From: Caenorhabditis elegans
Lineage: Eukaryota; Nematoda; Chromadorea; Rhabditida; Rhabditidae
Reading direction: 5' to 3'
DNA length: 64,000 nucleotides
Assembly (NCBI RefSeq): GCF_000002985.6
Contig: NC_003283.11
Span: 18,663,501 to 18,727,500, forward strand
Below, one piece after another: positions 43,480 to 52,414 of this stretch. The notes beneath the pieces were generated by a model. The model was not told the origin of the DNA, did no database searches, and was given only the letters and a program-made list of their open reading frames with translations. The translations under genes were made by a program, and so were the position numbers. Position 1 is the first letter of the stretch. Each line of letters begins with the position of its first letter.

Positions 43480-44100
43480 CTTTTCGTCTTTTAAAGTATT
43501 ATTGGAAAATTCTGGAAAATTCTGGAATGTTCCAGAACCTTCTGGAAAATTTGAAAAAATTCTGGAATGTAGTGAGATTGGTGAGATCCATCGTGGTGAG
43601 ACCCATTGTGGTGCGACCCATGAATTTTGGCGGGAAATTTAAATTTTCTGTGAAAAGTTTTCTGGCGGGAAATTCTAATTTATTGAGAAACAAATTTGGC
43701 GGGGAATTCAAATGCTCTCAGAAACAACTTCCTAGAAAAATCTGGAATTTTCTAAAACAAAATCTAGGAACATCTAGAAAATTAGGAAGCTTTTAAAATT
43801 TTCTAGAAAAATGCCCTAGGATTTTCCACTTGGCCTCTCACACATGGGGGGAGGGGGTCTATACATTTTACCCGTATTAGTTTAGACTATTTTAAATTCA
43901 CAAATATTTAACATTTTTCTTAAAAAATTTAATCGATTTTCTTTATGTCCCTGTAGGCACTGATATAATCATTTTATAATTCAAAAAAAAACTGGTTCTA
44001 GCTATTATAATCGAAATTGGTTTGTGCAATATCTAAGAAACCAGCCGTGGACCGCACCTCCGGCGCGGCCCCCGACTTCTGGAGCTTAAAACTAATTTTT
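43480..44100. other. Repeat-rich spacer
   Basis: Contains TCTGGAA units, three TTGGCGGGAAATTC-type cores (43617-43710) and unique AT-rich sequence. Inverted TACTGTA-type motifs follow at 44100-44160. No gene supported. Confidence 0.5.
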
Positions 44101-44436
44101 CTGAAACTACCGTAATCATACAGTACACCTACCGTACCACTATTGTACCACTAAAGTACCCCGACTATATCCCTACACTAACCCCAACTCACTATCCCTC
44201 CAGAAGCCAAAACTATACAGACTACAAAGACTACATAGAATACAAACTATGGACAAACGGAATAAGCGCTTTATATATAGTAAATGATAATTACAGAAAC
44301 TACGGTCAATATGTGTGCAGTGTCCCGCATGCCGACGATTTCCGGTCACATACAAACAAAACATAGACGGGCTTTAAAGCTGTGAGTAACAAGAAAATTG
44401 CTTTAAAAAATATTGTTACAAAATTAATTTTTTCAG

Positions 44437-44863
44437 GTCTTTTGGACAGTATCAAAACCTCTATAATACTTCACGTCTCTATTATGTTGGATGCATTTAT
44501 CCGTTGGAACATGGACCGTGCGAGAGCAGATATTAAGAAAATAACATATTGGCTTAGGTGAGTTGCTCTGTTTTTTTAATCTAAAAATTTTCCTCCTTAA
44601 ATCTAATGCTTTTCAGGCTGGATACACTGGTAGGAGAACCCATAGGAAAGTTGCAAATCAACCATAAGCAGACACTCAACTGGCTACTGGCGGTGCAGCG
44701 CTTCTACCCTTCTCAAGGGCTACATGAGGTGTGTGATATCAATATAGTTAACTTAAGACACGTTCTATTTGCAAAAAAGCATATTTTTTTAGTGTTGAGT
44801 AAGATTTTTCAGGATCTCTGTAACAGACTAGGTGTGGACAACTCATCGAGTGAATTCTGCTGA
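44437..44863 (+). CDS. Small candidate gene, 3' exons only, function unknown
   Basis: Three blocks with good acceptors and donors (44437-44557, 44617-44728, 44813-44863) share one consistent frame: VSIMLDAFIRWNMDRARADI, then RLDTLVGEPIGKLQINHKQT and NWLLAVQRFYPSQGLHE, ending DLCNRLGVDNSSSEFC. An AATAAA follows near 45030. No signal peptide or known domain was seen. The upstream block near 44310-44390 has coding-like composition but the wrong phase at its donor, so the 5' end is missing or the gene is broken. Weak but more than random. Confidence 0.35.
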
Positions 44864-45641
44864 ATACCCCCACACATTCGAGGACGAACATCCCTACATT
44901 CCTGCCGAGATCAATGCTGCAGTGTGGAACAATCAAGCAACGTAAACAATTCTGAAACAATTTAAATTTTTATCACAGCTCTTGTCTTTTTAAATGTATC
45001 ACCGAGCACTGTATTTTTTTTTGATGCTTTAAATAAAATGTTTTAAATAAGAAATTCCTTAACTATATTTTAAGCTTATTTTTTTGTATTTAAAAAAACC
45101 TTTGCATATAGGAAGACTATTAGATTATAAATATCTAATTTTTGAAAAACCAAACTTTAAAGGTGGCCTTTTTTTTGTTTAGAAAGCACAAATTGAAATC
45201 GTTCAAAATTTTTTTCAATATTACTGAAATTAACTGAATGATGCTGTCACTAAAAAAAAAGAGGGGTGTAACTCTAATATATACAATACGGTAGCTACAT
45301 ATATATAAATACAGCAAAATATATACACAGCAATATTTTTTTCAGTTAAAAAAAAGTACTCAACAAGTTTCAAACCGCTTAAATATATTTAAAACTAATG
45401 CACCTACCCACAAACTCTAAATATGTCGTTTTTTTAATCCTTTTAGCATGTTTTGTGGGATTCTGAATTTACATGTACAGATGCCATATTAATACATGGG
45501 TCCTCACCTAATGCCCATACGTGTAAGTATGCATAGTAACTGTGATAATGTACACTTTTGATTCATTTTAAAATATTTTTAAAATAGTTTTTATAAGCTT
45601 CGAAAATATTAAAATTTTGGGAAACCATTCAAAATTTTCAG

Positions 45642-45866
45642 CGAATTACCTTCAAAATCACATGGATCTTGCTCCTCACCGCGACCACTGTTTCAAGTTG
45701 CTCACGGAGCACAGGAGCCCTCCAGAAGCCGGGGAAATAATTTTACTGCTCAGCTCAATTAGGTGTGCCATCAAGTCATTTTATAATGTAACTAGAATTT
45801 CTGATATTTTTAATGTCGAAAATTTTGATGACGATGTTAAAGTTGTACTTGTTGAATAAAGTCAAG
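45642..45866 (+). pseudogene. Orphan copy 2 of the nuclear receptor terminal exon
   Basis: A second 218-bp copy (45642-45859) with intact frame (NVENFDDDVKVVLVE end identical to the parent) and the stop inside AATAAA. It is preceded by only about 40 bp of the parental intron (TTTTGGGAAA..TTTTCAG). It is closer to the parent than copy 1. Confidence 0.8.
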
Positions 45867-45868
45867 AT

Positions 45869-45972
45869 GTCAGGCACAGGCAGGCAAGGGCAGGCACAGG
45901 TAGGCACAGGCAGGCACATGCAGGCACAGGCAGGCACAGGCAGGCACGGGCAGGCACAGGCAGGCACAGGCT
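45869..45972. repeat. CAGGCACAGG minisatellite
   Basis: About ten copies of CAGGCACAGG with GGCAAG, GGTAG and GGCACG variants directly after orphan exon 2. The parental gene has one such unit at the same position. Confidence 0.92.
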
Positions 45973-46129
45973 TTTCATCATTTTTTAAAGATTGTTTCTA
46001 CATTTAAAATTTAAAAAAATCAGCGATAAAACCTTTAAAAATGAGAAATTTAAAAATCCCTCAAAAATTTAAATATATTTTTTAAAATTTTAAAATTTTT
46101 AAAATTTTTTAATTTAATTTAATAATTAA

Positions 46130-46440
46130 TTTTCACACATTTTTTCTCAGAGACTATATTAGTAGTTAAACTATTCAGTTCAAAAGTTACGTCAGAACCC
46201 AACCAAAAATTATAATAAATCAGAAATGGCACCGGCTGGGCGTCTGCCTTGACATCTGCGCCGGTCTGGTGGAAACCCTCTCCCAACACATTTGCCGCCA
46301 TTTCCTTTTATTCTGTCTTCAATGTCGCGTTGTGTATGGTGACTTTCTTCTATTTTTTCTGATTATTTTAACATTTTATGGACAATCTTCGTATCGATTT
46401 TTTGAGAAATGGTAAGTTTTAGATTTAAAGTTTCAATATA
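46130..46440. repeat. ~310-bp local duplication, copy B
   Basis: Diverged copy of 42900-43215, with CACCGGCTGGGCGTCTGCC in place of the usual CACTCTCTGGGC segment and stop codons in the ATGGTGACTTTC frame. Confidence 0.8.
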
Positions 46441-46479
46441 TTAAGAAGAAGTGGCCTTTTGCACTGAGTTCTAGAAGTG

Positions 46480-46660
46480 TTAAAAATACCATTTTTAGGA
46501 ATTTTTACCGCAGACAGTCGATGAGTAGCGTGCAATTTGAGAGATTTAGTGAAAAGATGAGAGAGTGAGAGACTTGGTTATAGCGTGCGTTTTTGAGAGA
46601 TTTAGAGAAAGTTAGAGAGATTTTTTTAGAAACTATTTCGTAATTGGGTTACTGTAATAA
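46480..46660. repeat. GAGAG-rich segment duplicated at 47695-47830
   Basis: TTAAAAATACCATTTTTAGG through GAGAGAGTGAGAGACTTGG is repeated with changes 1.2 kb downstream. Function unknown. Confidence 0.7.
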
Positions 46661-46958
46661 TTCAAATGATTATTATTAATTTCATAACTCTATTTCATAA
46701 TTTTTGTTACCCCGGATTCGATCCCAGGACACGATTCGTATAAACAGATGCTTTACCAATACACTATAGATGTAGTCGAAACCCCAGTAGAATTTGACTC
46801 TTTTCTTTTCCGAAACATCTGCCGTTTAGATGACGGCAAACAGATGGCGTTTTTTCCGAAATAAGAGAAGCAACAAGACATGATTTGCATGAATGCAAGT
46901 GTTACCGAGGTGAATGAATCATAGGAAGGAGGCCCCCCGCCCCGCGCCCCTGGGGGTT

Positions 46959-47409
46959 TTAAAGGTGGAGTAGCGCCAGTGGGGAAATTGTTAAAAACCA
47001 CTCTTTTGGTCCCAAAATGACCAAATATCATGAGAAAACTTTTCAAAAATTTTTTGGAAATTTTTTATTTACTGTCAAAAAGTGACAATTACTCAGTTTT
47101 TGCCACTCATAATTTTGGAAGTCGACCAAAAAAAAAAAATTTTTTCTACATTTTTTATGTTTTAATTTTGTTTAAATTATTTGTATTAGAACATTGTAGG
47201 GGTCGAAACATGCGACATTTCTTTAAATTTCCTCAAAAGCTCATATTTTTCAAAATTTTGGCAATTTGCCAAAAACTTTGACCGGAAATTTGACCGGAAA
47301 TTATGAAAAATCTAAAAATTTTTGGAGTGTTTTATTATGATATTCAGTTGTTTTGGATCATTATAAGTGCATTTAGACAAAATGCCCACTGGCGCTACTC
47401 CACCTTTAA
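46959..47409. mobile_element. TTAA-flanked MITE, copy 3
   Basis: The most complete copy: AAAGGTGGAGTAGCGCCAGT at the left and ACTGGCGCTACTCCACCTTT-type end at the right, both flanked by TTAA. The interior matches copies 1 and 2 and the fragment near 10 kb. Confidence 0.9.
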
Positions 47410-47603
47410 GAGTCGCACAAGATGAAAATCTGAAGGATGATCAAGTTAAAGTTAAAATTTTTTTTATTCTTCCTAGATTTTCTTCTCTGATGTTTCCGAA
47501 TTCAGCTACTCCACATTTGAAATCAAAATCCCCAGATTTGCAAAACGTCTTATTTCCAGATGATTGATGCACGTGCTCGTTGTGTGTTTGCTCAGATCAC
47601 GTA

Positions 47604-47681
47604 ATGGACCTACCGGGAATAGCGAATGCTTTCGATATTTTGTTCGATCCCGATGAAGAGGTACATCACGCCTGGGGCGAT
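47604..47681 (+). CDS. Candidate short first exon or small ORF
   Basis: ATG followed by MDLPGIANAFDILFDPDEEV and HHAWGD, then a GTGAGT donor. Coding-like composition. Splicing in phase 0 to the next acceptor at 47893 gives only two more codons before a stop, so it is either an upstream ORF of the next gene or a fragment. Confidence 0.25.
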
Positions 47682-47904
47682 GTGAGTAGTGATAGAGTGT
47701 TAAAAATACCATTTTAGGAATTCTTGCCACAGACCGTTGACGAATAGTGTGTGTTTTACGATATTCAGAGAAAAACGAGAGAGTGAGAGACTTGGTTATA
47801 GTAAGGTTATAGTAAGTTATAGTAAGAACCAATAGTTTTGGCGCGGCAGCATCTTTTTTTTCTATTTAAATATTAATTTTCTTCCAATTTCAGAACCAGT
47901 AAAA

Positions 47905-48144
47905 ATGTCGTACATCGATACTTCCCTGGTGGAGCCACTAAAAAAATTGGAAATAAATCTACCAACTGGCAACAATAATGGGTACACTTTGATCAAGCTG
48001 TGCAGAACGGCTTACCCGCCTACGATCCTGCGAGACCGGCATTTCTCAACACTTGTTGCAAGGTACAAGACGGACGAAGAGTTCAAAAACGAAGCAACTT
48101 TTGTGGAGAAGGTGTTAAACGACAAGATCGAGCAAGAAGCGTGA
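47905..48144 (+). CDS. 79-residue protein of unknown function
   Basis: A single-exon frame starting 11 bases after a strong acceptor (CCAATTTCAG, 47893), which suggests spliced-leader addition. The product starts MSYIDTSLVEPLKKLEINLP, has a middle LIKLCRTAYPPTILRDRHF and ends in a charged helix (FVEKVLNDKIEQEA). No signal peptide or membrane segment. Base composition is higher in G+C than the surroundings. I recognise no domain. It lies in the rearranged interval, so it may be a recent gene or the remnant of a larger one. Confidence 0.5.
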   Translation: MSYIDTSLVEPLKKLEINLPTGNNNGYTLIKLCRTAYPPTILRDRHFSTLVARYKTDEEFKNEATFVEKVLNDKIEQEA

Positions 48145-49080
48145 ATTCTTGAAAATGCATGGACCAGCAGTGGAAAGACGAGACGTTGATATACCAGACT
48201 TCTGCTCCCCATTGATCTGATTTGTAATTTTGTATTTTTGGTGTCTGATTTTCACAATTAATAATTGTGATAAATTTAATTTAATTTAATCAGAATTTTC
48301 ACCTTTTTTATCTATTTATCATCTTTAAAAAACAGAATATGAACCCAAATATGAAATAACTTTTTAGAAAAGCTATACAAACTGCAGAGAAACAAAAACT
48401 CAATCATTAAGTTATTTAAAAATGATCACAAAAAATATTTTACCCTGCGTGGGATTGAACCCAGCAGGCAGCCACTCGACTACCCCACAGCCCAGCCATC
48501 AAAACTTGTGTTATCTCATATTTTCCAGCGTTAAAGTGATAAAAACCAAGTTTTGCCGTCCAAATCCGGTGCAAGTTCAGTGTCGGATACATTTTTAAGC
48601 TTACATCATCAGTTTTAAGGCCATTTAACGAAACTCGTGCGAGGGCATCAATATTTAAGTCGTCGCAAACTCATATGAGAATGTGCGCGGGATGGCTTCA
48701 CAGGTAACGGCTTAGGTTTAGGAACAACAGGGTTAAGGGTGCGCTGGTTCGAGTCCGCGGGGTGGTGGGAAAAATTTTCATTGGCAGACCGCAAAATATT
48801 CAAAAACAGATAAACGGCAGTTGATTTGCAGAATGACAGATGGCAGACCGCTGGTAGATAAATAGCAGACCGCTGGTGGACCGTTCACTGTTCGCCTACT
48901 AACTGCCAGCGGTCTGCCAACTATCTGCCAACTAATAATCGCCGTTCTACCTGTGGGCTTCACCACCGCATACCCTGTCAAAAATTTTGTTGAAACGTGG
49001 AAAAATTTATGCAGTTTTTGGAATTTAAAATTCATATGTATTCCGAATTGTTTTGGAATTTTCTGAAATTTTCTGAAATT
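48145..49080. other. Spacer with small inverted repeat
   Basis: Mixed unique sequence. GGCAGACCGCTGG and CCAGCGGTCTGCC at about 48842-48920 form a short inverted repeat. GGTTCGAGTCC and GGGTTCAATCC look like tRNA B boxes but no full tRNA folds. No gene supported. Confidence 0.5.
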
Positions 49081-49083
49081 TTC

Positions 49084-49158
49084 TGGTACTTGTTGAATAA
49101 AGTCAAGTTGCCAGACACATGCAGGCACATGCAGGCACAGGCAGGCACAGGCAGGCTT
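49084..49158. pseudogene. Remnant 3 of the receptor 3' end plus minisatellite
   Basis: Only GTACTTGTTGAATAAAGTC of the terminal exon remains, followed by AAGTTGCCAGACAC and four CAGGCACA(G/T) units. The upstream part is replaced by TTTTCTGAAA repeat sequence. Confidence 0.7.
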
Positions 49159-49253
49159 TGTCAAAAACTATTTGTCAATCTGTTTGAAAGAAATCTGAAA
49201 AAAGTTGCCAAGCTTTTATAAAAGTTTTTCACACACTTTTTTGACAGAAAATA

Positions 49254-50193
49254 CAGGGTGGTCCATACTTATGGTGACCACTTCTTGCGCCTATAAAATT
49301 TGATAGAACTTCCTAAATATAGTTAAACCACACAGGGTTTATTCACAATTTTCTAGCAAACAAAAAATGATATTAAACTTTGAAAATATCTGCTTGTGCG
49401 ACTGAGCAGAACCCTTGAAACAAAGAAAAAAATTTGTCGTTGGCACGCTACTTGCCTATATTTCGCTTTCTCAGGTCCTTTCTAGCTTCTCCTGCAGATA
49501 AGAGATGTTTTATGACACATTTCAAGATGTTTTAAATCGGAGAATTCGTTTTATAGTACATTTTATATAGTTGCAAATCTCACGCCTCTGTAGTGGACGG
49601 TTAAAGTAAGTTAAAGTATGAACGTTGAAACGTCAGACGTTCGACTCGTCATGGCACTCATGAGAAAAAAAATTTGTTTTGAAAATAATTCGATCCTATT
49701 CTACTAATATTTTTCTCAATTACTGTAAAAAATTGTGACATTATCGTACCAGGTAACAGAGATATGGCCAAATCTGTACTCATTTTTCAGGTTTTTTAAA
49801 AATATAGTGAAAAAAGGGCTGTGGATAATTCCAAACATTCAGTTGGCAGAAGCTGGAAATGAATGTAACACACACCGCAGCTGTTTAATCTTAAAGAAAT
49901 ATATTTTTTCTTCTAAAAATAATAGACTAACTGTGAAATGAACCCGTTTCAAAACTCCCACGATCAAAAATTTGCTGCGTGCCAAAAGGTCTTCTGCATG
50001 AAAAGATGCGTTACTTTGACGGCGCTACTACAACTCCGTTGTTTGACAAATGAAAAAGTTTTTTATGTTAAATAGAAGGAAAATATTTTTTCTATTGCTT
50101 CAATACAAGAATGTTGAATTTTAACGTTTAAGTTGCGTAAAAACAAGCCGCGACTGAGCGCGACACTGGTCACCATAATTATGGACCACCCTG
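49254..50193. mobile_element. Non-autonomous mariner-type element, 940 bp
   Basis: Terminal inverted repeats of about 28 bp (CAGGGTGGTCCATACTTATG at the left, one mismatch at the right) are flanked by TA on both sides, the target site of Tc1/mariner elements. The interior has no full transposase frame; a 68-residue ORF at 49735-49941 is not recognisable. The element lies between the minisatellite of receptor remnant 3 and duplication copy C, so it inserted into that unit. Confidence 0.9.
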
Positions 50194-50194
50194 T

Positions 50195-50530
50195 ATATTA
50201 GAAGGTTAGGTATTTTCCTAGTTGTAAAGTTACGTCAGAACACAAAGAAATGTAATTAATCAGAAATGGCACTCTCTGGGCTTCTGCCATGACAGCTGCG
50301 CAGGTCTGGTGGGAACCCTCTGGTCCGTTACCCAACACATTTGCCCTCATTTCCCTTCATTCAGTTTTTTCGCCTTGTGTATGGTGACTTTCTTCTATTT
50401 TCTCTGCTTTTTTTGACATTTTATGGGCGGTCTTCGTATTGATTTTTTGAAAAATGGTAAGTTTTACTGTTAGATTTAAAGTTTCAATAATTAAGGGAGA
50501 AATGAATATTTTGCACTGAGTTCTAGAAAA
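50195..50530. repeat. ~310-bp local duplication, copy C
   Basis: Matches 42900-43215 (AATCAGAAATGGCACTCTCT, GTATGGTGACTTTCTTCTAT). Its left end is cut by the mariner insertion. A TTTTGCACTGAGTTCTAG tail is shared with copy B. Confidence 0.85.
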
Positions 50531-50586
50531 CAATCCCAATATACTGAATTTAAATGTGTAAAACTATGCCATTTTTCCGAATTGTT

Positions 50587-50589
<3 letters not shown>

Positions 50590-50622
<33 letters not shown>
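50590..50622. repeat. (TA)n microsatellite
   Basis: About 16 uninterrupted AT dinucleotides. Confidence 0.95.
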
Positions 50623-50624
<2 letters not shown>

Positions 50625-50665
50625 GCCAATCGAGCCGGTTTCACAATCCGATTCATATCATAAGA

Positions 50666-50894
50666 ATGTGCCATTCTTGCAGGGAAGCCAGTCGCGCCAA
50701 GCCTGTCAGGCTCCTCGGTGCCGACAGACAGCAGATTGGTTAGTTATAAAAAATCAATAACCATGTTCAGTTTTTTTTTTTAATTTACAGCGATCGAACT
50801 CTGTGAGATATGCCGGTCAACTCTGAACCACGCGCGCCGATCAGAGTTCTTCAAGTATGCTCTTCCTGTCTTCAAACGACATTACAACTGTTGA
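50666..50894 (+). CDS. Small Cys-rich two-exon protein, zinc-finger-like
   Basis: Exons 50666-50738 and 50791-50894 are joined by a 52-base intron with canonical ends, in phase. The product of about 58 residues has two CxxC pairs, MCHSCREASRAK and CEICRSTLNHARRSEFFKYA, ending HYNC. The spacing could bind a zinc ion, but it fits no family I know well. The frame is also open upstream of the ATG as far as the AT microsatellite, so the true 5' end may be missing. An AATAAA lies near 51090. Confidence 0.4.
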
Positions 50895-51168
50895 TGTCTT
50901 CGACAAAATAGGTATTTTACGATTATTAAGTAGTCTTGATTTAATTTTTTTTATTCTAGCCCCGCCACTATTCACACGGCACATTCAATCCATTAATCTT
51001 GTGCGTCGTTCCGCTACCTGTCACACTTCTACTGCCTTCACCTAGTCTAATTAATGCTTTTTAATTCTTCTTCTTTTTTCTTTTTTTAAAATAAACCCAA
51101 AATAACCATACACTATGTACCGATTTGTGGTAATAATTATCCCGATTTCCTACCAAAACTGGTATGGC

Positions 51169-51275
51169 TGAAATTCCGCTACAGTACTTTTGCTATCGAC
51201 CTATTATGACTGTCATAATCGATCATAACAGGTTGGAAGCAAAAGTTCGTTGTGGTAGTGGGATTTCCGCTTATA
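51169..51275. mobile_element. ~110-bp palindromic element
   Basis: GAAATTCCGCTACAGTACTT is matched by an inverted, diverged copy (AAAAGTTCGTTGTGGTAGTG then GGATTTC). Small MITE-like palindrome; no clear target duplication. Confidence 0.5.
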
Positions 51276-51294
51276 CTACTTCTACCACGTTCTA

Positions 51295-52325
51295 AAAATT
51301 TTTAAAATCTTCTAAAAAAATTTCAAAATTTTCTGACATTTTCTGGAACGTTCTAAAATTTTCTGAAATTTTCTGGATTTTTTTCGAATTTTTCTAAATT
51401 TTTCTGGGACGTTTCCTGGAATTTCTGGATTTTTCATAGAATTATTGGAACGTCCTAGAATTTTCTGAAATCTTCTGAAATCTTCTGGAACGTTCTAAAA
51501 TTTTCTAAAATTTGCTGAATTTTTTAAAAAGAATTTTCTAAAATTTTCTGGATTTTGTTAGAGTTTTCTGGAATCTTCTGGAATTTTATAGAATTTTCTG
51601 AAATGTTTTGGAACGTTCTAGAATTTTCTAGAACGTTCTAAAATTTTCTGAAGTTTTCGGGATTTTTTGAAGAATTTTCTAAAATTTTGTAGGAATTTTG
51701 AAAAAATTCTGGAGTTTCTTTTTTGAAATTAAAAAAATTTAATTTGTATTTTGTTTGGAATTTCCTAAATTTTTCTGGAACGTTTCCTGCGATTTATGGA
51801 TTTTCATAGAATTATTGGAACCTCCTAGAATTTTCTGAAATCTTCTGAAATCTTCTGGAACGTTCTGAAATTTTCTGAAGTTTTCGGGATTTTTTGAAGA
51901 ATTTTCTAAAATTTTGTAGGAATTTTGAAAAAATTCTGGAGTTTCTTTTTTGAAATTAAAAAAATTTAATTTGTATTTTGTTTGGAATTTCCTAAATTTT
52001 TCTGGAACGTTTCCTGCGATTTATGGATTTTTATAGAATTTTGGGATCATCCTAGAGTTTTCTAAGATCTTCTGAAATTTTCTAAAATTTTCTGAAATTT
52101 TATAGAATTTTCTGAAATTTTTTGGAACGTTCTAAAATTTTCTGAAATTTGCTGAATTTTTTAAAAAGAATTTTCTAAAATTTTCTGGATTTTGTTAGAA
52201 TTTTCTGAAATCTTCTGGAACGTTCTGGAATTTTCTTGAACGTTCCGGAATTTCCTGAAATTTTCTGAATTTTCTAAAATTTTTCTGGAATTTTTAGAAT
52301 TTTCTGAAATCTTCTGGACCACAGT
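51295..52325. repeat. 'TTCTGGAACGTTCTAAAATTTTCTG' array
   Basis: About 1 kb of 10-30 bp units. A block of about 180 bp, including TTTGTATTTTGTTTGGAATT and AACGTTTCCTGCGATTTATGG, is repeated in tandem at about 51630-51800 and 51870-52030. Reverse complement of the arrays in the adjacent gene's introns. Confidence 0.9.
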
Positions 52326-52364
52326 TTTTTTTAGAATTTTTTTCTTAGTTTTTTTTTGTAAAAT

Positions 52365-52370
52365 TTATTT
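52365..52370 (-). terminator. Poly(A) signal of the Cys-rich membrane gene copy 2
   Basis: AATAAA on the minus strand about 45 bases beyond the stop at 52415, which favours the longer, membrane-anchored reading. Confidence 0.5.
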
Positions 52371-52414
52371 CAAAGATTTCACAAAATCAACAAACAATAA
52401 CAATTTAAACAAAT

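Noticed and set aside
44820..44945. Alternative frame after 44830 reading VWTTHRVNSAEYPHTFEDEH
   Set aside because: It looks coding-like but needs an atypical GACTAG acceptor; the frame continuing from the upstream exons stops at 44863. Left unresolved and not annotated separately.
46735..46810. Possible tRNA on the minus strand (box B-like GGGATCGAATCC, box A-like TAGTGTATTGGTAAAGC)
   Set aside because: The T loop would have eight bases and no matching acceptor stem was found. Similar B-box look-alikes at 48450 and 48750 also fail to fold.
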